NCBI GenBank assembly: GCA_963580285.1
Contig: OY757026.1
Span: forward strand, 61,257,396-61,321,395
Length of the DNA stretch: 64,000 nt
DNA from: Lucinisca nassula
Taxonomy: Eukaryota; Mollusca; Bivalvia; Lucinida; Lucinidae
Reading direction: 5' to 3'
The notes under the pieces were generated by a model. That model did not search any database. It had not been told where the DNA came from and saw nothing but the letters and a program-made list of their open reading frames with translations. The translations under genes were made by a program, and so were the position numbers. Numbering within the stretch: the first letter of the stretch is position 1; each line of letters begins with the position of its first letter. Below are positions 1 through 12,400 of the stretch, one piece after another.

Positions 1-94
1 GTCTCCTGGCTGTAACCATCAGTGGCTCGTACTACCCCTATCTCGAACAGATTTTTGAGGTCCCAAAGGTGTTTGAGCCATTGAAGTTCTACTG
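1..94. mobile_element. Truncated TA-flanked pogo/Tigger-like MITE
   Basis: The sequence ends gagccattgaagttctactg followed by TA, matching the termini of the full copy at 4716-5064. Its left part is outside the window. Termini beginning CAGT next to TA are typical of pogo/Tigger elements; this class is an inference. Confidence 0.55.
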
Positions 95-96
95 TA

Positions 97-205
97 ATGG
101 TTTTGGTCAAATTCACAAACCGAATGGCAAACAGTGTAGATCCCTGATCAGAAACCATCTGATCTGGATCGACAGTTTGCAAAGGTACACCAGGATAAGG
201 GTTAA
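97..205. mobile_element. TTAA MITE family A, partial
   Basis: It holds the hairpin aacagtgtagatccctgatc ... atctgatctggatcgacagt and ends aggataagggttaa, the family-A terminus. The left terminal repeat is missing. Confidence 0.6.
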
Positions 206-236
206 AGAAATTCTGTGTATGTCATATATGCCTCAC

Positions 237-414
237 CTCGGAGGAAGTCTCCTTGCATCTCCAGAATTCTCTGTACTGCAGACACCCACGTCTTCTTGAT
301 CTCCTCTGATGGTGCCTGTATTAAGAACTTTACATCGGCACCGGGAGTTTGGTCCTTTAACATAAACCTGACTGGATCATTATCCACATTCTCTGTCATA
401 GACATTTTATTTAC
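237..414 (-). CDS. Trio: Trio exon: PH domain C-terminal half
   Basis: The acceptor is GATTTTTCAG and the donor is CGAG|GTGAGGCAT. The exon is 178 nt, phase 0 in and 1 out. It encodes [20 protein letters not shown], a strand [18 protein letters not shown] and [12 protein letters not shown]. The ENV.NDP.KF motif and the closing tryptophan helix (KKTW...V.RILE.Q..FL) complete the PH fold. The next exon is left of the window. Confidence 0.95.
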
Positions 415-3400
415 CTGAAAAATCAAAGCACTGAAAATACTGGTGGGTCTATTGTTCCAAACAGTGTGGACCCAGTGAGCAGTCTGATCAGGGTCCACAT
501 TGTTTGCCTGTATGCATTGTTTTTAACGTTTGCAAGAAGTATAGGTAGTCGACATAAACAAAGGGCAGTTATAGATGCACGTTTTCTTAGCATACAGTGG
601 AATTTTAAGTTCTCGGCCACCTCTTCAATTGTACCACTGCTATAAATAGGGGCAGCTCGAGCCATATTTTGGGGAACTGTATCGAAACTTGGCATTTGGG
701 TGGTAAATCGGCAGTTTTACGGTCGGAAATTTCATTTACGCCGTCATGCCAGCGAAGCCTTGAAACGGAATTTGCAGCCATAAAACTGGCGATTTGCCTT
801 CCCAAATGACACTTCTCAATATAGCGACACTTCTTCAGTTGTTTTGTTAAAAATTGTACTATTTTGCTCGGAGTGGCAAGCGCTGTGAGCTGCATAAAAC
901 CAAATGCTATTCAATGAGAAGGGACGTTACATGATGACGTCCGCGGTTTCCGAAAATTTTAGATGTTGTCCAATCAAAGTCGCGTTACATACGCAAGTGC
1001 ATTAGAATGAGTGTTAATGTACTAGCTGAGGAGGCAAAATTGGGAAAATTTAGGAATAACTTTTGAGCTGGGAAAATGATTCTGAACGGAGAAATCGGCT
1101 ATTTCACTTAACTCTTTCAATCATGTTGCTTCAAACAGAGATTATGGGTACTTGTAAGAACTGCCTCACTGAGGCAGTTCTGACAAGAACCCACAATCTA
1201 TGGTTTTGAGCATAGAATACAGAATAATGCATACCCTTGTAAACCCCATTTTTCTCCATATAAAGTTTTTTTTTTTTATTTTTTGGTTTTGGTTTTACAG
1301 CCTTTTCAAGATTATTTCACTCATATCCTGCTGATGGTTAATCAGAGGTTGGCAAAAACTGGAGTACCCATTGAAAAACCACCTAACCTTCCGACGCAGA
1401 ACTTGGCGTCTCACATGTGACCTGAGCAAGACTCAAACCCACAGCAGTGAGAGACCTAATGATTAAGAGTCAGTGCTCTTATCCACTAGGCCACAGAGGG
1501 CCGTATATGAAGTGGGTTTACAAGGCTATTTATTTCTCTGACTTGTAATCTATTAACCCTTTTTGTACCAAATGGAATCTTCCTCCTTATATATATACCA
1601 GGAACCCATTTCAAAAGTAAGGTGTTGTGTTTTCTTTAAAAATATATTTGGAAAATGGCGTAACTTTTCGCAAACATATTTACATTATTTTCAATTCATT
1701 CATTGACAAAAAACTGGTTTGAAGGCTAAATTCAAACAAGAAATCATTTACACACTTCTGAAGAAGCCATCTGATCAGGATCTTCATTGTTTGTCATTCA
1801 GTTTATGAATTTGTTGCAATAATTTGCATTAAGTAATCTGATTGGTTGATAATCAGTAGTGAATGTGGCATATTTAGATATTCAGCAGGACAAGGGTTAG
1901 GGTTAAAATCGCAACAGGATCCTTCATATCAAAATGCAGCCATCATCCAATCATATTGGTGAGAACCATGATTATACCCGCTTTTTTGAAAAAAAAAAAA
2001 CGGGTATATTATTTTCGTCACAGGTGTCCGTCCGTCCGTCCTTCCGTCTGTCACGTTTCTTGTGAATGCAACTACTTTTTTATTTCTTTACCTACAGTGA
2101 CCAAACTTGGTACATACATTGCTTGGGGACTGCAGATGTGCATGAGGGTGTCGAAATTTTCATCTGACCCCCTGGGGTCATGGGGTGAGGTCAAAGGTCA
2201 AATTTCTAAGAAAAGGCTTGTTCATAGGAAAAGCGGGTATTTGCGATGGTATACCGCTCTAGTTTATTTTTCTGTCACTTGATGATAATGTGACGTTTCA
2301 TGAGTTACTGTATTCAGTGGCATTACTGTATTCACTGAAGTATAAAGAACATTACGCCCCACAGTAAACAATATGATTTTTTTTATTTATGAACTAGGAA
2401 TGTAAATAATTATTATACATATTTAAACTCCTGCCATGACGTTTTTTTTTGTTTGAGGTTTAATGTCCCCCTCAACACTATACAGGTCATTTTGGACTTT
2501 CTGTGACTTTTACCAGACAATGAGCTGTAATGACATCTCAAGCTCTAGCTGCCGCCTAATGACATACATCACGAAAACACGCCTATATAATTCTGACCCC
2601 CTTCAACCCCACTTTTATAAAGTAAAACTGGGGTTTACAGGGGTATGCTTTTTTTCCTAATTTCTGCTCCAAGACATAGGTTGTGGGTACTCATTAGAAC
2701 CACCTCGGTTCTAACGAGCACCCACAACCTATGTTTGCAGTATAAATAAGAAAAATATCACAGATTTTCATCAGAAAAGTAGCAACTTTTGGAGATGTGA
2801 AAAAAAATGCACAATGTCACATGGGTGTGTTATCCTAATTTTGTGAGACTTTTACCTAGCACTGAGGTGAAATGACATCTCAAACTATGCCACCCAATGA
2901 AACCAATAGGGTTTATATGCATGGATGGTCCGGCACCCAACACTGCCTGGGCAGGCTTAGACCTTCTAAGCAGTTTACCAGAACTCATCTGCAGTTGGTT
3001 TCATCATGAAGTATCATGTAGCCTAATCTATTTCTCCAAGCCCTGATGGACGAGGGCTAGAACAACATTATGTCCAATAGATAACAATAGGATTTTTTTC
3101 TGTAAATGCACAAAGAATGTAAATAGTCCATTTTTGAACTCATCCATGACTTGTACTTACCTTCAAACTATTTTTAAACAGATAATGAGCACTAACAATG
3201 TTCCCACGTTTTTTCTCCGTCATTTCGCTGAACAGAATGATCTGCTCGAAAAGAAAAACCCGTCGTTCCTTGAACTTGAGCTGGTTCCCTTTTGACCCTG
3301 AACTGGTATTAGATAGCTCAGCAACCAGTAATGTGTCCTGCAAAATATTTTTTTAACTTTTTGTAAGTTTTTTTTTGATAATATACGTACATATTCACAA

Positions 3401-6400
3401 CATTGGGACATAATACAATCATTACAATGTTTTAACCCTAGAAATGGCACTTATGGTCCCATCAAACTATGTTTAACCCTTATCTTGCTGTTCACAACAA
3501 CCCCTATCTTTGGAAACAGTGTAGATCCAGATCAGATGGCTTCTGAAGAAGCCATCTGATCAGGATCTACACTGTTTGGCATTCAGTTTATGAATTTGTA
3601 GGAATAAATTACATCAAGTAATCTGATTGGTTCAAAGTCAGAGATGGGTGTGGCTAAAATGAATATTCAGCAAGAGAAGGGTTAAGAAATAGATCAGCTC
3701 CAGGAGTGATTCATTGTGCGACACACCACCGCCTGAAGGTCAGTTGCAAAGTAGATCAAATCAAGAGCGCGTAGCCACTAGCACGTAGCTTGAGTGTTTT
3801 GTCTACCTACAACTGACTGACAAACAGCGATATATCACTCTTCTGCCATTGTTTAACCTTTACCCTGCGAAATTAATTTTTTTATCGATACTCCGTCCCA
3901 CTGAATTGTTTTTATCAAATACTACCATTTTCAGCAACTTTTAACACGCAAAAACACGTATTTTTCTTGATTTCTCCACCATTCAAAGCATATGGAAAAC
4001 GAAAGTAGCCTACGATCACTCAGCTGACCGAGTCGAAAAATCGTTTAAAACACCCTTTCAGAGCGTATTTTGGGCTCGATTAGATCAAGTTCGTCAAAAA
4101 GTAGCGATTTCCTCAAAAAAATTGCATCCTTACCCAGAAAACCCGAAGAAAATCCATCCAAAAACATCGAAACGGCAAGTTTTTTTTTTCATCGATGCCC
4201 GGATGTTATTTGATACTGAAATGCCAAACCGCACCGAAAAACGAGAGTTCCTCCTTTTCTATGAGTCGCACCAAGCACACCAGTCAATTTCGGCGCACGA
4301 TTGCGCCTACAGCGTGGCGCCATTACATTCTCACGGGCGCACGAATGCGCCTACAGCATGCTAAAGGTTAAAGGAATCCAGCCAGTAGAACTAACTATAT
4401 TACATGTTTTTACCTGTTTTCATAATGTATCTGATACAAGAGAATGTGTCCTGCAAAATAAGTTTACACATAATCATCCACAGAATATGCACACTGTTAC
4501 TGACTGCAATTCCTCCGTTCAATTATCTACCTTTACAGGCTTTTTTTTTCAGCTATACTTCTTTCCTTTGTAATGTCTTCCATGTTGTATGATGGGGGCT
4601 ATGCAGGGATCAGACTTTTATTTTGCTAAAATTGGCTTCTGTCATTAAAAATGACTTCATTGAAAAGGGGCAGTGTTACAGACCACATTCCTCCCTTCAA
4701 TTATCTACCTTGGTACAGTCGAACTTTGATGGCTTGAACCACTTTGGGGCCATGAAAATTTTTTCGAGACAGCGGTAGTTCGAGCCACAGAGGGATACTA
4801 TTAGTGCCATACCAGGAGGCATAATGGAGATAAATGTGGATATCTTTTCGGTGTTCTGTATTATAAATGTATATTGTGTGTACTCATTAGAATCGCCTCA
4901 TCGAGGCGATTCTAATGAGTACACACAGCATACATTTGCAAGATAAATGAAGAGAATCTTCCTAAATTACCCCTATTTGGAGGAACTCCCTGCGGACTCA
5001 AGAACAAGTTCGACTCATCCATGGTAAATGAGCCATCGGAGTTCGAGCCATCGAAGTTTTACTGTATATATAAAGGATCTTACATGAGTGTTCATGTATT
5101 ATTGAATTTATTAAACGAGTTGAAGAAAAGGGATAAAATGTGAAGCTTTGCATTTTATCCCTTTTCCTCAACGAGTCTAATAAATTCAATAATACATGAG
5201 CATGAATGCAAGATTATATTTATCATATGACATTTAAAATGCATTTTGTTCACGATTGTTTTATAAAAATGTCACTATTCCACCATAAGTAAATGCGATG
5301 TCGTTAAGGACGTCGTACATGTAAAGTTACGGGGCGTATCTAACTAATTTGCATATTTAATCCACTAGTGGATTATCGTATTTATTACACGACGTTATAA
5401 TACTCTCAGACGCGACGTCATATGATAAATATTTTTATGACCATCCTTGACAACGTGTCACGGAGTTGACTCTTTGGCTCATTGGTTAGAGCATTGGACT
5501 TTAACATGAGCAGGCCGCTTGTTTGAATCCCATCACAGGAGGAAATCTTTTTCAGCTATACTTGTTACCACTTTCATGTAATTTTTCAATTATTCTTTTA
5601 AATCATCTCCCCTGGCTTATTAACCCTTGTCCTGCTGAGCCCGGATATGTTTTATTTTCCAAACAATGAAGATCCAGATCAGATGGCTTCTGACGAAGCC
5701 ATCTGATCAGGATCTACATGGTTTGCCAGTCAGATTGTGAATTTGTTGCAATAATTTGCATCAAGTAATCTAATTGGTTGATAATCAGTAGTGGGTGTGG
5801 CATATTTGAATATTCATTAGGACAAGGGTTAATGTTTCCATTAAAAGACAAATGTTCTGCAGTAGCCAACCAAAGCCACTACTCTGTAGCTCACTAAACT
5901 CTCTCATCCCCGAGTTTCTCAAGTGGACTCTTCCATCTCTGAATTTTGGACATGTCCTTTCTTGTAAATAGGGGGATAACATATGGTGGCAAACAGTGTA
6001 GGTCTAGATGAGACGGCTTTTTATGGGCCATCTCATCCGGATCTACACTGTTTGCATACATATTTTTACCAGCCTACATGTTTGTGTGTGTTTTGAGTTT
6101 TACATCCCGCCAACAGCTAAGGTCATACAAACAAGAGATCTCAGTTTAAAGACTCGTAAGAAAGTCTGCAGAAGCGCGGGGTCAAACACATGACCCCTGG
6201 TTTATGATTTTGTTTGATTTGAGGTTTAACATCCCCGTCAACACTATAAAGGCCATTTTGGAGATGTTGCTTCCAATTTTGTGGGACTTTTACCCGACAT
6301 TGAGATGAAATGACATCTCAAGCCCTGTCGCCCAATGAAATCAATAGGGTTTAGCATGGACGGTCCACCTCGTACCGCGGTTCCTGGACAGGCTTAGATC

Positions 6401-9400
6401 CTCCAAGCGGTTTACTAGTACTAGTGTGCGGGCCGGATTCAGCTCTGCGTGGAAGCATCATGCGGCCCATATATTTCTTCAAGCCCCTATCCCTGGTTTA
6501 TGAGCCGAGTAGCAACCACTATTTCTTTTACCAGCCTACATGGCTGTTTTTTTTTGTTTGAGCTGAGGTTTTACGTCTCCGTCAACACTATTTAGGTCAT
6601 TTTGAAGATGTTGCTTCCAATTTTGTGGGACTTTTACCCGACACTGAGATGAAATGACATCTCAAGCCCTACCGCTCATAGAAACAGCTAGGGTTTAAGA
6701 AGCAGGCCGACTCACATCACTTTTCCTGGGCAGGCCTAAACCTAAGCGGTTTACCAGTATTCAAGTTCGGTCGGTTTCAGCTCTGCGTGGAAGCACAGTG
6801 CAGCCCATCTATTTCTCTCCAAGCCCCTATGGATGGGGGCGACCTACGTGGCTGAAAGGCCAAGGGGTAAAGGTCTGCCAAATGAAGAATACCCACGAAT
6901 ATTGACGAATGATATCAAACCATCAGAAAATCACTTGTTTTGTATACTACCAGCAACAGTTTACATAGACTCCTAACCAGGATAAAAGCCAATATACCTT
7001 ATATCAATATTTATAGGAAAACAGAATTATAAAGATCATGGCCAAACATCGCATAAGACCAGATTAACCCATTTAAGATGAGAAACCCCAAAAACAAAAT
7101 GTTGGCAAAAAGTGCCGGCCCAGATCAGATGCCCCAGAATGGGGCATCTGATCAGGGTCTTCACTGTTTGCAAACAGTTCAGCCATTTTCTATATAATCT
7201 AGTTTAATTTGACAGCCCTAAATTTTAAAACAGAGTCCTGCTGTATGTGAGGATGGTTCTATTCAGCTCAAAATGGGTTAGCTTAATCTGTAACCCGGTC
7301 TCATATCAGGGGAAGCGACTCTGATGAACACATACTGAATTTAAAGTCTGTTTTACTGTTTACTATATGTGTAAGATTATAATCAATACCGAATACAGCA
7401 TGGAAAGAAAGTAAATGATTGTGAAAAGAAAGTAAAGATTTGTTTGTTTGAGTTGAGGTTTTATGTCCCTGTCATCACTATTTAGGTCATAAAGAAAGTA
7501 AAGATCATTTTGGAAATAGGTCTCTGCCAGAATACTCGTTCAGAGGCAGCTGGTTTTCTTGAAAGGACAGCATGTAATTTTGGAAGGCCTATTCTTATCT
7601 TTGGAGGCCAATTATTTAAGTTTTGCACCCCACAAGACAAATTTTATCCGTTTTCCCTTTAACACTTCAAATGCTAATCACGGCAGAAAATAAGGGCAGA
7701 AGATTCACATGAAATGTCAAGCTTTTTTTTCTCTGACAAATGAGAAGAAAATCACATAGCTCCAGATAAGGCATCATGTGGAAATTTAAGGATAAGTCTT
7801 TATGCATATCTCTCCATAACATCATGTTATAGGTACTTGTTAAATCTGTCTCACTGCATGAGGCAATTTTTGTAAGTTTTGTTTGTTTCAGTTGATTTTT
7901 TTAAGTCCCCATCAACACTATTAAAGTCATTTTGGAGACATTTTTCGTAGCAGACAATATTTGTAAGAATCCACTACAGATGTACCCACCACACAATAGA
8001 AACTTGACCCTGAATTTAAAGAGGAAGAAGAAGAAGAAGACTATTGACTCTTACCTGAAGAAGCAGTTTACCAACAGCAGTGATTTTACCCTGAAAAAAA
8101 AGAGAGTTACATCTTACAACCCTGAAAATGTTGTAACCGTGACCAAGTAGCACAATCATGGATCTATGAGCAGTCTGATCAAGGTCCACACTGCTTGCGA
8201 GTATGAAAACTACTTTAAAAAGTTTGCAAGAAGATGCAGCAGATATAAAAAGACAACATTTTCAGTTTTTCATGGCATTTTATGGGCTAAAATGGGGTGC
8301 AATTGGTGTGTCCCACCAACAACTAATTCCACCACATTTGCCTAAGTAAAGTGATCGCTCACTGTAATGCAATGTACATGTAATGTCAAATCTATGACAG
8401 TACATTCTGCAACTTGATGTCATTGTGTAACATCACTTTTAATGTGACAAAAGAAAGAAAATACAATAATTATGTTTAACCTACTGATCACAACAACCCC
8501 TACTTTGGCTAACAGTGTAGCTCCAGATCTGTCTGATCAGATTGCTTCTGAAGCCATCTGATCAGGATCTACACTGTTAGTTACGCAGTTTGTAATACAT
8601 TGTATCAAGTAATTTGATTGGGTGGCTGGATTAATTTATTCAGCAGTATAAGGGTTAATATGGAATAATAAATATTATCTTATCTCATATGTGGATTAGT
8701 ATCCGGTCATAGACTGCAACATATACTGAATTATTTATGATCTCAGTATAATTGAGCCATGCCATTACAAGATAGGTCTTCCAAGCCCCATCCCCACCCC
8801 CTTCACCAGTGATGATACAGAGCAGCCTGTGTGTAATATTATTCTCTTACAACTCCTACCTTTAACCAACTGCTTTCGTAAATGTCACAATGTCACATAG
8901 CTTATCTGTTTGTGCCAATAATCTCTGACAACTGCATTAGTCAAATCTTTGCTAAGTGGTTAGAGCACTGGATTTTCTACTGCATGGCCTGTGTTCAAAT
9001 ACCACCGGAGGGAGGGATGTTTCTATCAACTGTGCTTTATATCTTTATTAAGACTTTCATATGGTACCCTAAGAGTAGACACAGACAAACAATTGCTGGT
9101 TGCCGAAGTGATAGGCTGGGGAACATTGAGTTTTTAAGTTGAAAGCAAAGACTCCGATCAGACTTGAACAAGCCTGGCCAGCAAGGACTCTGACCAGACT
9201 GCACAGCTGTGCCGTCTGATCAGAGTCTTCACTGGCCAAGCTTGTTCAAAAGTACATTTTCTTTCGAAGTGGAAACTGACATCAAAGGAAACTTACATCA
9301 TAGCCTTGTAGTCTACCAAACTGCATCATGTCGTTGGCGTCTTTCGGAACTACCATCATCACATGGTACGCTTTTCTCAATGCAGTTGTATCCAAGCCTG

Positions 9401-12400
9401 CCCGCTCGGTGTATTTCAGTATATCCTGAAATATTTATGGCAATCATTTCAAATACTGAGATAATGTTAACCAATCATTGTCAAAATCTTAAAACTGAAC
9501 AGCTGGTATCTATGGCAAAATATAACATATGTTATGTCCACTAGATCAGATGGATCAAATTCAACAGACTGATCATGTGATCATGCAATTCCATCAGTGA
9601 CTGATTGGGTGGACAAGTTCAAAATGGAGTTTTGGAACAATTTTGTGGATAAGCATGTTTTTCAAAATGGAGTTACACAACAAGACTGATTATGTCGACA
9701 ACTTTTTTCAAAATGGAATTTTACAACAAGACTGATTTTGTTGACAAGCATGTTTTTCAAAAAAGAATTTTACAACAAGACTGATCTTGTGGACAAGAAG
9801 TTTTTCAAAATGGAATTTCACAACAAGACTGATTTTGTTGACAAGCAAGTTTTTCAAAGTGGAATTCTACAACAAGACTGATCTTGTGGACAAGCAGGGG
9901 TTTCGTAGTGGTGTTTTACAAGACTGATCTTGTGGACAAGGAAGTGTTTTGCAGTGGTGTTTTACAACAAGCCTGATCTTGTGGACAAGCAAGTCTTTCA
10001 AAATGGAATTTTACAACAAGACTGATCTTGTGGACAAGCAAGGGTTTCGTAGTGGTGTTTTACAAGACTGATCTTGTGGACAAGCAAGTGTTTTGCAGTG
10101 GTGTTTTACAACAAGACTGATCTTGTGGACAAGCAAGTCTTTCAAAGTCCTTCTTTTTTTTTAATTAGCAGAAGGGAGAGTGGTATGACCATAGAAAAAT
10201 CTCTATGGAAGATTCATGCTGGACCTGGGTAGATCAAACCCACGACCTCCTGCAATGATGTTCAAATCAGGCCCACCTTTCATCATCCAGAACTTTTTTC
10301 TCAACACCTTTGCTGTTTTTTTAAGTGGTTTGGAGTTAAACTAGAAACTGACAACTGCCCTTCTAGATTAGCATAGGGACAGGGGAGTGATAGAAAATAT
10401 TTCCTGATCAACCTCCAAGAAAAACTGATGTTTGACCCTGTATTGACTGAACCTACAACCTTCAACAATGAGGTGAGTTTCAAGCTTCTTGCACCATCTA
10501 AACTGTAACTTACCTTCAATATGAGTTGGTATTTCATGATTCTCTGAACTGGCTTAATTAAAAGATCAGCTAAGTTTAACCTCTGACCCAATTTCTGCCG
10601 AATTTCCTGAAAAACACGGAAAAAACATTTATCTTATATGTGAATAAACAACCATTCATATCTCAGAACATTAGTTAAATACGAGATGCCAGGGAGATTA
10701 TACACCACAAACTATAATAACACCATTATTAGGGTTCAAAGCAAAATTTCTAACATAGCGAACCTATATAGGCAATGGGAAGGAACTTAGTTTTATTATG
10801 CAACAAATCACGGGGTGGAAGAGCGTGACGAGTGACATCATTCAAAGCTGCCAATTTATGATGTCACTTGCATATCCTTTGACATTAGGCAGTGTAAATT
10901 CATTTTCTCGCATAAAAAACATTACAAAAGAACCTAAATACATGTGTTAGCCAATAATTTTTCCGAGATTTCTTCTAACAACGGTGCAAGGTTGTGAGAA
11001 TTTGATGAAACAACAACATTGTTGGCGGTTTTCAGTGTGTTAGAAACGAAATAGATCAGCTCTAGACTGTAGTTTGTTGAGTAATAAATCACAGTTTGGA
11101 GGACAGTTGTAAAGTAGATCAGAGTAATAAATCACAGTTTGTTGGTTAGTTGAAAGTCTTACGACCTGAAAGCCGTAACAAAGGAAAGATGCATAGCCTG
11201 AAAAAATCCCCACCTATGGTGGGATTCGAACCCGGGCCGCTCGGGTGACAGTCCACTGCTCTTACCCCTGAGCCAAAGAGTCGACTCCCTGACGCAGTTG
11301 TCAGAGAGGGTTTATAAACCTAGAAGCTATGCATATGATCTACCAAGGTAGATAATGGAAGGGAGGTAACACACCCCCTCTTCAAGGAAGTCATCATTTA
11401 TGATGACGTGAAGGATGCCAACTTCGGCACAAGCCAATTCTGGCATCCCGGACGAGCCCCCATCTTACGACCTGAAAGCCGTAACAAAGGAAAGATGCAT
11501 AGCCTGAAAAAATCCCCACCTATGGTGGGATTCGAACCCGGGCCGCTCGGGTGACAGTCCACTGCTCTTACCCCTGAGCCAAAGAGTCGACTCCCTGACG
11601 CAGTTGTCAGAGAGTGTTTATAAACCTAGAAGCTATGCATATGATCTACCAAGGTAGATAATGGAAGGGAGGTAACAAAAGTAGATTTGATCTACTTTTC
11701 TACTGACCTCCAAACTGTGTTTTATCACTCAACAAATCGCAAATGGAGCTGACATCATGAAAACACACCTATATAATTTTGACCCCCTTGAACCCCACTT
11801 TTATATAGTAAAACTGGGGTTGCCGGGGGTATACCTTATTATTCTTATTTCTGCTCTAAAATATAGATTGTGGGTACTCGTTAGAACCGCCTCAATGAGG
11901 CGGTTCTAACGAGTGTCCACAATCTATATTTTAGAGCAGAATGAGGCGGTTCTAACGAGTGCCAACAATCTATATTTTAGAGCAGAAATAAGAAAAATAT
12001 CACAATTTTTCATCCTAAAATTTTCATTTTTTCGGCGATAAAGGTGTCAATGTATTTGTATAGGCATGTTTGCATAATGTCTATTTCTTAACCATGTTAT
12101 GATGCAAGAAAAATAAACAATATTCTATAAGTATTTTCTATAAAACACTTTGTTTTTTTTTATATGCCATCCTTGACAACAGAATGTTTTATATTGAATT
12201 TCTTTTGAACTTCGGCAATAAAATCTGATTTAAAATCGCAACATGACAGAATCTTACACTCACAGTCATTTACAAACTAAGTTTTACTTTAATTTGTTTG
12301 TCGAAATAAAAGTCCTACAAGGCTTGCATTGAGTGCCATATACATTCAACATAAAATAAAGTTTCTATACATGTCTAATGTCACATTTTCTTCATTCTAA

